A stretch of 64,000 nt of DNA, from the NCBI GenBank assembly GCA_035460505.1, contig DATHWP010000047.1:56600-120599 (forward strand), read 5' to 3'. Made by a program: the position numbers and the translations under genes. Positions within the stretch are counted from its first letter, which is position 1, and each line of letters opens with the position of its first letter. The notes under the pieces are model-generated. The model was given only the letters and a program-made list of their open reading frames with translations, did not search any database and had not been told where the DNA came from. Source of the stretch: Methyloradius sp035460505. GTDB lineage: Bacteria; Pseudomonadota; Gammaproteobacteria; Burkholderiales; Methylophilaceae. Shown here piece after piece: positions 39,817-48,164 of the stretch.

Positions 39817-41405
39817 GCAGTCGCATTCAGCCAGAGTTTGTCAAAACGCCAGGTTGGGAAATGCGAACGCTCAGGCTTCAACCCACCGACATTACTTGCC
39901 GCCACGTCCAAAGTATTCACGAACGACCAGATGATGAGACCACCCTTGTCATACTGTATCTGCTGCGCCTCATGCACTAGAGGCCGGCGTTTCTCAACGT
40001 CTGTAGTCGAACTCGCCTGTGCGAATAACTCATTGAAGCGAGCATCCGAGAAATGGGTTTTATTGGCACTGGAAAGAAAACTATCTACGGAAGCGCCGGT
40101 ATGCAGGAACTCACCGCCAAGCCTGCTATTGGTGCTGATCTGCCAGTCATTGCGGTTTGGTCCGCCGAACGTTGCAGCATCGACTTGCGTCACTTTGACA
40201 TCAACGCCGACTTTTTTAGCCTGCGCTGCAAAAACCAGCGCCGCAGGTGACCCGCCACCCACTGCTGACAAACCTGGACCCACAGTAATTTCTACTGACA
40301 AGTTATTATCGTAACCAGCCTGCTTCAATAATGAACGTGCCTGCTCAGGGTCATACTGGCGCTGCGGAATATCGTGATTGAATGTAGGGTCTAGAGGCGA
40401 GTATATATCGTTGGCAATACGTCCATTTCCCGCGAGCGCACGATCAATAATCTCCTGGCGATCTATCATCAGGCGGAATGCTGCCCTGACGCGATCATCC
40501 TTGAATGGTTCTTGACTGAGATTTAAATCGAAAGACTGCCAGCCATGCGTTTCATTGGTGATGACCTGCAAGCGCTTGTTGGTGCGCAATGGTTCCACCT
40601 GCTCTGGCGAGATGCCATTCGCCATATCGATCTGCCCACTCAACAGTGCTGAAACTCGTGCGGTTTCATCCTTGAAATCGATGATTTCAAGCTCATCAGG
40701 ATAAGGCTGTCCGCTCTTGTAGAAATTGGCAAACCGCTCGAATACCGAACGCTGGCCAGGAGAAAATTCCTTCAATTTATAAGGCCCAGCACCAACCGGA
40801 TTTGTGACTGGATGATAGTCGACAGGCACAAGCCCCCCGAAATTGACCCAAGCGTCTGGCAGGGATAACAAGCCATTGCCGCCACGAATCGGAATCTGCA
40901 CGGTACGCTCATCCACTTTTACCAAATTGTCGCGGTCTATCCATTTCACATAACCCAGATAAGGAGATGCCAGTTCAGGATCGGACAAACGTCGTGTAGA
41001 AAATATCAGGTCATCAGCAGTAATGGTTTTGCCGTTATGGAATTCAAGGCCTTTGCGTAAACGTATAGTGAAGAGCGTGGCGTTGGCATTCACCTCGACT
41101 TCCTCTGCCAGCGCGAGATCTGGCGTCATGTGCTCACTCCACTCCCACAACTTGCTGTAAAGCGCAAAACCACGAATGATCGCACCCGGAGTGGTTGGTT
41201 TGTGTGCATCAAGGTTGCCTGTCTTGCTACCATCGATAATGCCCATACGTAGCCGACCGCCATAGCGTGGCGTGGTGGATTGCGGGGCATTACTGCCTGT
41301 GCTGTTATCGTGGCAACCACTGAGCAAACCGCCGCCCAGCAACAAGCTGCCGCCGATAGCGGCACCGCCTAAAATAAATCCTCTACGGGATAACTCCGTT
41401 GTCAT
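39813..41405 (-). CDS. ABC importer solute-binding protein (family 5), Tat lipoprotein
   Basis: 530 residues. The N-terminus has a twin-arginine motif SRRGFIL and a lipobox LLSGC with Cys31, so it is predicted to be Tat-exported and lipid-anchored. The body has family 5 features (LRKGLEFHNGKTITADDLIF, FRLMIDRQEIIDRALAGNG). Family 5 proteins bind peptides, nickel or diverse organics; association with three SsuD-like enzymes suggests an organosulfur ligand. Start overlaps the upstream LLM stop (TAATG). Confidence 0.92.
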   Translation of the reverse strand: MTTELSRRGFILGGAAIGGSLLLGGGLLSGCHDNSTGSNAPQSTTPRYGGRLRMGIIDGSKTGNLDAHKPTTPGAIIRGFALYSKLWEWSEHMTPDLALAEEVEVNANATLFTIRLRKGLEFHNGKTITADDLIFSTRRLSDPELASPYLGYVKWIDRDNLVKVDERTVQIPIRGGNGLLSLPDAWVNFGGLVPVDYHPVTNPVGAGPYKLKEFSPGQRSVFERFANFYKSGQPYPDELEIIDFKDETARVSALLSGQIDMANGISPEQVEPLRTNKRLQVITNETHGWQSFDLNLSQEPFKDDRVRAAFRLMIDRQEIIDRALAGNGRIANDIYSPLDPTFNHDIPQRQYDPEQARSLLKQAGYDNNLSVEITVGPGLSAVGGGSPAALVFAAQAKKVGVDVKVTQVDAATFGGPNRNDWQISTNSRLGGEFLHTGASVDSFLSSANKTHFSDARFNELFAQASSTTDVEKRRPLVHEAQQIQYDKGGLIIWSFVNTLDVAASNVGGLKPERSHFPTWRFDKLWLNATA

Positions 41406-42649
41406 TACGCTGCCTCCAGGCTGTGTTCGGTTTGTTGATTCTGTTCACTAACTACTTCTTTATTTCTATCGCCACGTGCGGGATAGGTCGAACGTCTGGT
41501 AGATGACAGCAGGGGCACATCAAAACCATGATCCAGATCGAGTAATGGGAAAAGCAGATCGGCTACACGATGCGCCTCTTCAATCAACGGCCAGCCAGAA
41601 AGGATGAAAGCATGCGTGCCATTAGCTTCAAATTCGCGTATGCGCTCTGCCACATTTTTGGCGCTACCAACCAGAGTGGTACCTGATAGCGGCGCAAGGA
41701 TATTGAATCCATGCAGGGCTGGGCCAGTCCAGATATTAGGATATATCTCGTAATCCCTGGCCTTTGGCAGGTAACCCGCACGAACTGCCTCCAGGTTTTT
41801 CTGAACCTGTGGGTTATCACTGCGATATGTCTCAAATTTTTCGCCCGGCGGTAACTGGCGAATAATGCAATCCTTGGCGTATTGCACCGATGTGCGATCT
41901 ACAAGGTATTGCGCATATTCCCAAGCTTCTTCTTCAGTTTCGCGCACAATGATTTGCAAACGGGTACCGAAGGTTAATTTCCGGCCATGTTTAGCAGCCT
42001 CAGCACCTACACGCTTGAATTTCTCGCCCAGCAGGGGTGGTTTGTCAGCAAAGCTCAGATAAACATCCAGCAACTTGGCAGAATGCTCAACGCCTGGCGC
42101 TGAAGTGCCTGCACCCCAGAGAGGAATGGCTGGCAGCACTGGTTTTGCCTGCCCTCTCGCCGGTGAAAGTGCTAATGGTGGCTTGGGTGCGATCTTGATG
42201 TATTGACCATCATAGCCATTGGGATCGCCCGCATATGCCTTGCGGAATGCATCCCAGTATTCATAGCTGAAGATATACCGCTCATCATGCTTGATATGGA
42301 AACCCATCGACGGCAGCATGCCATCGTTACCATTCACCACGTTATAGATCAGGCGACCACCTGAAAAACGGTCAACCGTTTGTGCAATTTGCGCCAGTTT
42401 AGCTGGGGCAATCAAGCCCGGGTGGACTGCTGCAACAAATTTCATACGCTTGGTACTGGCAAGCATGGATGCTGTCAAAGTGTTGACTTCATCCATTCCA
42501 GTTGCAAGTAATGCACCGTAATAACCAAGCTTGTCGATAGTACCTGCCAGTTGTTGTAGATGGTCAAAACCAGTATCCCATCGTCCATCGGCCTCCCAAG
42601 GCACTGGCCCATCGGGTGCTGTGAGATACCATAAAATTTTGACTGCCAT
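41405..42649 (-). CDS. LLM-class flavin monooxygenase, SsuD-like (C), first gene of operon
   Basis: 414-residue luciferase-like monooxygenase. Features: ILWYLTAPDGPVPWEADGRW, GGRLIYNVVNGNDG, HDERYIFSYEYWDAF, LWGAGTSAPGVEHSA, FGTRLQIIVRETEEEAWEYA and LSGWPLIEEAHRVADLLFP, all SsuD-like. AGGGGAA ribosome site directly before the ATG. It heads an operon of about 9 kb (three LLM enzymes and an ABC importer) behind a sigma-54 element at 42694-42709. Confidence 0.9.
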   Translation of the reverse strand: MAVKILWYLTAPDGPVPWEADGRWDTGFDHLQQLAGTIDKLGYYGALLATGMDEVNTLTASMLASTKRMKFVAAVHPGLIAPAKLAQIAQTVDRFSGGRLIYNVVNGNDGMLPSMGFHIKHDERYIFSYEYWDAFRKAYAGDPNGYDGQYIKIAPKPPLALSPARGQAKPVLPAIPLWGAGTSAPGVEHSAKLLDVYLSFADKPPLLGEKFKRVGAEAAKHGRKLTFGTRLQIIVRETEEEAWEYAQYLVDRTSVQYAKDCIIRQLPPGEKFETYRSDNPQVQKNLEAVRAGYLPKARDYEIYPNIWTGPALHGFNILAPLSGTTLVGSAKNVAERIREFEANGTHAFILSGWPLIEEAHRVADLLFPLLDLDHGFDVPLLSSTRRSTYPARGDRNKEVVSEQNQQTEHSLEAA

Positions 42650-42693
42650 TTCTATTCCCCTTTTAATTCGTTTTTATTACTTCTTAATTACTC

Positions 42694-42709
42694 AGCAAGC
42701 GATATGCCA
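42694..42709 (-). promoter_or_regulatory. Sigma-54 promoter of the LLM/ABC operon
   Basis: TGGCATATCGCTTGCT matches TGGCAY-N5-TTGCW exactly, with GG and GC 12 bases apart. Predicted start near 42683 gives a leader of about 34 bases to the ATG at 42649. Confidence 0.82.
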
Positions 42710-42735
42710 TCTATATACCTAAGCACTTAAATTTT

Positions 42736-42748
42736 TAAGTTACTGATT
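42736..42748 (-). promoter_or_regulatory. IHF-consensus site, LLM operon promoter
   Basis: AATCAGTAACTTA fits WATCARNNNNTTR exactly, within AT-rich DNA between the sigma-54 element and the upstream dyad. Position is what a DNA-bending IHF site would need. Confidence 0.5.
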
Positions 42749-42803
42749 ATTAAATATTATTTAAGTATTAAAAATCCAGAATATGTAGCTCTACTTTGAA
42801 CTG

Positions 42804-42818
42804 TTGTTACTGCAACAA
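42804..42818. promoter_or_regulatory. Candidate enhancer (UAS) of the LLM operon
   Basis: TTGTTACTGCAACAA, a dyad with TTGTT/AACAA arms, begins 95 bp upstream of the -24 end of the sigma-54 element. A near copy (TTGTTATTGATACAA) lies at almost the same distance from the desulfinase promoter. Confidence 0.55.
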
Positions 42819-42854
42819 TTTTTTGTTGAGTCATGTTGCTGACCACGCAATATC

Positions 42855-42893
42855 CGCATTGAAATGCTAGGCGTTACTCAGCATTTCAATGCG
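42855..42893 (-). terminator. Terminator-like hairpin after the TonB receptor
   Basis: A perfect 14-bp stem (CGCATTGAAATGCT / AGCATTTCAATGCG) with an 11-base loop, starting about 10 bases after the receptor stop. No T-run on the minus strand, so mRNA end protection is also possible. Confidence 0.7.
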
Positions 42894-42904
42894 TTTATCT
42901 CTAC

Positions 42905-45610
42905 TTAGAAGCGATAAGCGAAAGTAGCTTGTACGGCTAGTGGCTGAGTTGGCGTCACGAATTCAGACGTGCCGCCAGTCAAACCTGTGGTGAAGTTTTT
43001 CTGATTAGTGATGTTAAGAAAGCGTAATGCTCCATCCCATTTCTTTTCACGGTAGTACAGCGTCAGGTCAACGTTGTACTCATTGGGGATAAGTACTGTC
43101 CTAGAAATGTTGGTATACCATTGACTCGTCCACCATCCAGAGACCTGAGCCCCAAAACCTGATGGCAAGTGGTAATCCAAGTAAGAACTGATTGAATACT
43201 TAGGTATAGCTGGGGCCTGGATCCTTCCCGGTGCTGTTGCACGGGTAAGCGCATTACCATCAGCAAAAACTGTCGCATTATCTGCAACAAATCCGTTCTC
43301 AGAAAAGAATCCAGATGGGTATGAAATATTGGTATAAGTTGCATTAATCGCTGCCAGGTTTGCACCTGCACTCAGCCTATCAGTTGCTTGCAAACGGATA
43401 GCAGACTCTATGCCCTTAATTTGCAGAAAAGTCATATTGCCTGTCGTGTCTGGGCTCAACGCCCTGAGCTGTCGATAACCAGAAAGAGAGACGAACAATT
43501 TGTCTGGGATCAGATCGGACTTCAAACCAATTTCATTCAACTGACTGGTACTGCGAAATGCTTTGGGGTTCAACGTATTGCCTGTCGGATTCCATGTCAG
43601 CACATCAGCAAAGCCACCCGTATTCAATGCATAGGAGTGATCATAAGAATAGTAAAGAGTAGTGTTATCCAAAGGTTTGTAATAAACCGATGCCTGATAA
43701 CTAGGCAACCAGAATGATTGCTCGTCACTATAGTTCTGAGCTGGCGTAATTACTAATGGGTTAGAAATTTTGGCATTGATATAACTTGAATTCAATCCAA
43801 CATTCAAGCCAAACTTATCATTAAACACCAGATTTTGCTGGGTAAAAATCGAAGTTGTGCTCCAATTGCCAACACCTGTGTAAACTGCTCCACCACTTGC
43901 TGGAGAGCCGCCAACTTCAGCATATAGGCCACCACCCACGGGGTACATTTTTGGCAAATTCAAATAGCCAAAAGAAGTCAATTGCGGAACACCTGCTGTG
44001 CCTATCCATGAGCCTGATGTGCCAGGCGTTGCCAATCCATATAGACCAGCTGGGGTTTTCAACCCTAGTGGTGCTGTCAGATCATACGGTGCGATAGTAA
44101 AGCTGTTATTGGCCGCCAGTGAATTAAAAGCTTCATAACGGTATGCAATACCTGTAGTGCTGTTGTCTTTGATATCAACATCTAAGATATTAAAATTGCT
44201 TTTACCTCGAAGCTCTAAACGGTTATCAAAAATATTATCTTTAGACTGATACAGAAAGCTGCCAACAGAGTCAGTGGTGTCACGCGAGTATTGATACAAA
44301 CCACTATTGACCACGCTCCAATTCGGCGACAAGTTGATGGCAAACTTTAACTGACTGGCGCCTCTTCGCGCTGTATTCTGGTCATTAGGGTTTGAAAAGT
44401 CGTTGCGAGAAAGCTTGACGAGCCCATTACCTGCCAATGTCGGATCATAAACCCAACCTCTTACGGTACCTGCTGTAGCAGCTGAGCCAAACGGATTGGC
44501 GACTGCAGCACCTGCAACATATTGGCCTTGTGCGTTACGAGTTCTTGTTACCCATCCCGTTATAGCAGAGTTATATGCACCAGAGGCATATACAGGTGAA
44601 TAGTAAGAAGTCACGCCACCTACAACCTGGCTGATAATAGGAGTGGCACGTCCTGCATAATATTGGCCATTATCTACCAGATTCTGGGTTGCCCGGTTCC
44701 AGCCATGTGTGACATTAAAATCGTAGTAATTATCGAAGCTGGCATTCCAGTCTACCCGGATGTTGTCGGTTGGTTTCCAAGCAAGTGCTCCATAAAACGC
44801 TGTAAAGTCATTGCTAACGTTCTTATAGTAATCATCTGCTTTTTGTGGCGTCACGCTGATACGATAGGCCAGCTTATCGGTAATTGGCCCTGTGGTATCG
44901 TACGTAACTCGACTAGAGAGATATGAGCCGCCACTTGGTACCCAGGTACCTAGTTGCACACTTACCTGGCTTTTTTGTTCATCAAAATTCGGTTTTTTGG
45001 TCAGGTAATTAACGTAGCCACCGCTGCGCGAAGCTGGCCCAAAAACTTCAGATGGTGGGCCTGAAACCACATCTGCGCCCTCGTAAGCATTCATATTGAA
45101 TGGGTGGCGCACGTTATAAGCTCTTTGACCATCTTGGAATATTTCCGAGTTCTGCCCACGAATCAGTGGTGCAACAGAGACATTCTGACCACCGCCACGC
45201 GTAATGCTGGGAGCATATTTCACCAAATCATCCGCGTTCTTGATATTGTCTCGCTGTAACTGCTCTTCCGAAATTTCAGACACTGATCTTGGCGTATCCA
45301 ACACCGAAGTATCATTGCCATAAACTGAACTGGATGGGCGATCGGGCAGAGCTGTGGTCAGTTTCCTTGCCTTGACAGTCACTGCACCGAGCAGATTTTC
45401 ATCATTTGAATTATTTGCTTTTCCTTGTTGAGCATTCTGTGCTGGCGCATCTGCTGCTGGGCTTACTTGAGTTTCCTGATTTGTATTTTGCGTGCGATCT
45501 GGTACCTGCGTTGACTCAGCCAACGAATTACTGGATGCATAGAAATTTATTAAAGTGGCTACTGCAATAAATCCAGTAGACCGCCTGAATCTTGATTGAA
45601 CGGCTTGCAT
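42905..45610 (-). CDS. TonB-dependent outer-membrane receptor of the organosulfur island
   Basis: 901 residues. A signal region ends near NSLAES (about residue 32), followed by a Gln/Asn/Ala-rich linker, a plug (SVSEISEEQLQRDNIKNADD, LIRGQNSEIFQDGQRAYN) and a barrel with many Tyr/Asn/Gly strands ending FAYRF with terminal Phe. Siderophore-receptor-like in form, but its own sigma-54 promoter and place between the LLM operon and the desulfinase operon suggest uptake of an organosulfur compound. Ribosome site AGGGAG, 5 bases before the ATG. Confidence 0.9.
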   Translation of the reverse strand: MQAVQSRFRRSTGFIAVATLINFYASSNSLAESTQVPDRTQNTNQETQVSPAADAPAQNAQQGKANNSNDENLLGAVTVKARKLTTALPDRPSSSVYGNDTSVLDTPRSVSEISEEQLQRDNIKNADDLVKYAPSITRGGGQNVSVAPLIRGQNSEIFQDGQRAYNVRHPFNMNAYEGADVVSGPPSEVFGPASRSGGYVNYLTKKPNFDEQKSQVSVQLGTWVPSGGSYLSSRVTYDTTGPITDKLAYRISVTPQKADDYYKNVSNDFTAFYGALAWKPTDNIRVDWNASFDNYYDFNVTHGWNRATQNLVDNGQYYAGRATPIISQVVGGVTSYYSPVYASGAYNSAITGWVTRTRNAQGQYVAGAAVANPFGSAATAGTVRGWVYDPTLAGNGLVKLSRNDFSNPNDQNTARRGASQLKFAINLSPNWSVVNSGLYQYSRDTTDSVGSFLYQSKDNIFDNRLELRGKSNFNILDVDIKDNSTTGIAYRYEAFNSLAANNSFTIAPYDLTAPLGLKTPAGLYGLATPGTSGSWIGTAGVPQLTSFGYLNLPKMYPVGGGLYAEVGGSPASGGAVYTGVGNWSTTSIFTQQNLVFNDKFGLNVGLNSSYINAKISNPLVITPAQNYSDEQSFWLPSYQASVYYKPLDNTTLYYSYDHSYALNTGGFADVLTWNPTGNTLNPKAFRSTSQLNEIGLKSDLIPDKLFVSLSGYRQLRALSPDTTGNMTFLQIKGIESAIRLQATDRLSAGANLAAINATYTNISYPSGFFSENGFVADNATVFADGNALTRATAPGRIQAPAIPKYSISSYLDYHLPSGFGAQVSGWWTSQWYTNISRTVLIPNEYNVDLTLYYREKKWDGALRFLNITNQKNFTTGLTGGTSEFVTPTQPLAVQATFAYRF

Positions 45611-45662
45611 TGTTGCTCCCTTAGTTGAAATCTAAATTTTTAGAATTGCAGACTAAGCTGTT

Positions 45663-45678
45663 GGCAATATGCATGCCA
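45663..45678 (-). promoter_or_regulatory. Sigma-54 promoter of the TonB receptor
   Basis: TGGCATGCATATTGCC matches TGGCAY-N5-TTGC, with GG and GC 12 bases apart. It lies 53 bases before the start codon, so the transcript leader is about 40 bases. Confidence 0.78.
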
Positions 45679-45695
45679 TTTATTATTTATATATA

Positions 45696-45708
45696 AATCA
45701 GACACTTA
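45696..45708 (+). promoter_or_regulatory. IHF-consensus site, TonB receptor promoter
   Basis: AATCAGACACTTA fits WATCARNNNNTTR exactly, 18 bp upstream of the sigma-54 element, in AT-rich DNA. The rest of the 283-bp gap holds no gene; only a CAACAA half of the enhancer dyad was found (45773-45778). Confidence 0.5.
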
Positions 45709-45893
45709 AAAGTGTGCTGTTTGAAAACTTAATGTTCTATATTCAGCAGTTGCTTGGTTTCATACATTCAATCAACAATTTATTCTTAAAAGAAATATTG
45801 TCAGTCTGAGTTAAATCAAACTAAGAACTTACGGATGTTTGGAAGCAATCTAAACATAAACGATGGTTAATTCGTCTTATGTAAGTTGCGTCC

Positions 45894-46502
45894 TTAAGTG
45901 GGTGTAGATGGCAGATAAAATGAATCTACGCGCGTCTGGTTGAATATCCAGTTAGATGGCACTGTTAACTCGTAAACTGCACCGTTTTTGAGTTGCCAGT
46001 CAAAAAGATCGGTAAAGTCCTCTTGTACAAGTGCACGCACTATCTTTGCTACAAATCCATGCGCAACTAGTAAAACGGTTTCATACGGATGTTTTTCAGA
46101 TAGTTCCTGTAGCCCATCACCAACGCGGCCAATAACCTCTGCGATTGTTTCACCGTTTGGAGGTGCCGCATGCCACTGCCGTGTGATATTCATGTTCCAA
46201 AGCCCAGGGAACTGGGACTGAGCTTCTTGTTGGGTAAGTCCCTCAAAAACGCCAACATTCCGTTCACGAAAAGATGCATTAAATTCTAGAGATAGACCTC
46301 GACTGTTGCAGATTATTTCGGCCGTTTGCCGCGCTCTTGCAAGCGGAGAGCTGATAACTGTCTTAATCTGTTCGGGAATCATGTCTTTCAAGGCATATGC
46401 TTGCTGAATACCGACTTCATTTAATACTGGATCCAATGCGCCTAAATATCTACGCTCGGCGTTGTACCAAGTCTGGCCGTGGCGAACAACGAATAGCCTC
46501 AT
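45894..46502 (-). CDS. Histidine phosphatase family protein
   Basis: 202-residue phosphoglycerate-mutase-like phosphatase. The catalytic RHGQTWYN motif is near the N-terminus, the second His is in LLVAHGFVAKIVRAL. Similar to CobC/GpmB-type phosphatases; substrate unknown. GAGG ribosome site. It is the last gene of a tight minus-strand run that starts with the desulfinase-like gene. Confidence 0.9.
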   Translation of the reverse strand: MRLFVVRHGQTWYNAERRYLGALDPVLNEVGIQQAYALKDMIPEQIKTVISSPLARARQTAEIICNSRGLSLEFNASFRERNVGVFEGLTQQEAQSQFPGLWNMNITRQWHAAPPNGETIAEVIGRVGDGLQELSEKHPYETVLLVAHGFVAKIVRALVQEDFTDLFDWQLKNGAVYELTVPSNWIFNQTRVDSFYLPSTPT

Positions 46503-46537
46503 GCTGACTACCTCTGTTTGTTAAGTAGATGTAATGC

Positions 46538-46984
46538 TTAGATGATGGGCATATTCAAATGCTCCAACAAATAGAATGCATCTTCTATCTGAGTTATATG
46601 CCAGCCCTCTCGTTGATAAAAACGCAATGCATCTGTATTAATCTTGAATACTCTAAGTTTGAGTGTTTTATGATTTATTTGGCTGCTTCTCAGAACATCT
46701 TGCAGCACAATTGATCCGATGCCTTTAGAGCGATATTCTTTGCCAAGAATAAACATCCGCAAATAATCGAATTCGGTTCCGAGCTCCAATTGGAAATATC
46801 CTGAGACTTCAGAGCCTATTTGAATTACGTAGGTTGTAGCTGATTGAAATGCAGCTGAAAAATCATTCTTCTGCCATATCTCATCCCATCCCCAAAGTTG
46901 CTCGACATACCCTTTGATGGCTTCCACATACAAATCATAGATAAAGATTTGATCCTCGGATGTCGCTATTCGGGTGGTAATCAT
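46538..46984 (-). CDS. GNAT family N-acetyltransferase
   Basis: 148 residues with the GNAT acetyl-CoA motif EYRSKGIGSIVLQDVL and the later FYQREGWHI. Acceptor unknown. 19 bases after the HD-domain gene, likely cotranscribed. Confidence 0.9.
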   Translation of the reverse strand: MITTRIATSEDQIFIYDLYVEAIKGYVEQLWGWDEIWQKNDFSAAFQSATTYVIQIGSEVSGYFQLELGTEFDYLRMFILGKEYRSKGIGSIVLQDVLRSSQINHKTLKLRVFKINTDALRFYQREGWHITQIEDAFYLLEHLNMPII

Positions 46985-47003
46985 TAATCAGATTAAGACT
47001 ACT

Positions 47004-47603
47004 TCAGGCTTTATTAAACAGCCCTGACTCAGATGCTTGAACAAGCAATTTCTTTAAATAATCCCACACTTCTGGACATGCATCTCCGATGGGTGCATTA
47101 AATGTGAGCACCTTATTCAGGGGCACATTATTTTCTTTCCAGCTTTGGCCATCATTGTTGAGATTGTGCAGAAGTGGCATAAGTCGGTCGATGGCATAAG
47201 CAAATATAGATTCATTAGTTTGATGGTCTTCGTATTCTTGCCAACGCTCCATACACCACTTTGCTTGCTGATCCGGCAATAAACCAAATATGCGTTGAGC
47301 CGCTTCTAATTCCCTAGCAGCACGAATGTCGCTATGGCCTTGGTACACAATCTGGTCACCTACATCAATCTCTGGGATGTCGTGCACAAGCAGAATTTCA
47401 GTCACACGACTAATGTTTACTGTTAGTTTGGACTGATCCACTAACAATTGTGCAAGCAGGCACACTTGCCAACTATGCTCTGCAGAATTTTCATACCTAT
47501 CAAATCCAGTTGGTTTGGTCTTTCGAAGCACCGCTTTTAGCTTGTCCATCTCGATGATGAAATTAAAAATCTCGCTAAGATTACTGGTCAAAACTTTTCC
47601 CAA
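47004..47603 (-). CDS. HD-domain protein, YfbR-like nucleotidase type
   Basis: 199 residues. Metal-binding His and HD pair are seen in NSAEHSWQVCLLAQLL and LLVHDIPEIDVGD. The form resembles HD_3 / YfbR-like 5'-deoxynucleotidases. The start at TTG 47603 keeps the IFNFIIEMDKLKAVLRKT helix, which homologs have upstream of the HD core; an ATG at 47549 would cut it. Role in this operon unknown. Confidence 0.85.
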   Translation of the reverse strand: MGKVLTSNLSEIFNFIIEMDKLKAVLRKTKPTGFDRYENSAEHSWQVCLLAQLLVDQSKLTVNISRVTEILLVHDIPEIDVGDQIVYQGHSDIRAARELEAAQRIFGLLPDQQAKWCMERWQEYEDHQTNESIFAYAIDRLMPLLHNLNNDGQSWKENNVPLNKVLTFNAPIGDACPEVWDYLKKLLVQASESGLFNKA

Positions 47604-47633
47604 TCCAAATTTGAGTCGCTATAGTTAACGCCC

Positions 47634-48137
47634 TTACACGGGCTCCCAAACTCTGCCTGCTGTTGTTTGATTAGGGTTGCCTTCTATGCGGATTAACTTG
47701 GCTGGCCCATCGCGGCGTGGTGAGTGAACTTCGTTTTCGTTATAAATACGCACATTGCCTGGTTTTAACTCGATAGAATCACGCAATTTGACTTTACCCG
47801 TCTTACCGCCAGGCTCGGCAGGCTCGACCACATCCCAACCATCCATCGTTGTGACGCCTTCAGCTTGAGCATAAATAGCCCACGAGACCCCATGATCATG
47901 AGGTTTAGTTTTTCTTGCCTCTTTAAACACATGAGCGAGAATAACAAAACCTAAGTCTTGGTCTTCGTAGAGCACCTTTCTTTGGGGTTGGTCGTCACGC
48001 AAATATTGATCTACAAAACCTTTATTGACTACGACCTCTTCGAGCAGCTTTTTTACACGTTCCCTACCTGAAGGTTTCGGGTCTTCTTTGAGAATAATGT
48101 GTATTAATTGAGAGACGGATTCGACGGTATATTTCAT
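47634..48137 (-). CDS. Cupin-fold protein, cysteine-dioxygenase-like
   Basis: 167 residues. A cupin metal motif is visible as PHDHGVSWAIY (two His) and a later ENEVHSPRR His. The pattern resembles the thiol/cysteine dioxygenase class of cupins. Directly downstream (27 bases) of the desulfinase-like gene, so a role in oxidising a sulfur compound is plausible but unproven. It could instead be a non-catalytic cupin. Confidence 0.78.
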   Translation of the reverse strand: MKYTVESVSQLIHIILKEDPKPSGRERVKKLLEEVVVNKGFVDQYLRDDQPQRKVLYEDQDLGFVILAHVFKEARKTKPHDHGVSWAIYAQAEGVTTMDGWDVVEPAEPGGKTGKVKLRDSIELKPGNVRIYNENEVHSPRRDGPAKLIRIEGNPNQTTAGRVWEPV

Positions 48138-48164
48138 TGTTGATGACTTTTAATTCCACTAATA

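Noticed and set aside
42728..42745. ACTTAA-type palindrome shared by LLM and receptor promoters as an operator
   Set aside because: Both palindromes overlap the IHF-consensus matches in AT-rich DNA, so they are explained by that or by base composition.
45620..45660. Sigma-70 promoter TTGCCA-N17-TCTAAA before the TonB receptor
   Set aside because: It overlaps the much better sigma-54 match, whose -12 box includes the same TTGCCA, and its -10 matches only four of six bases.
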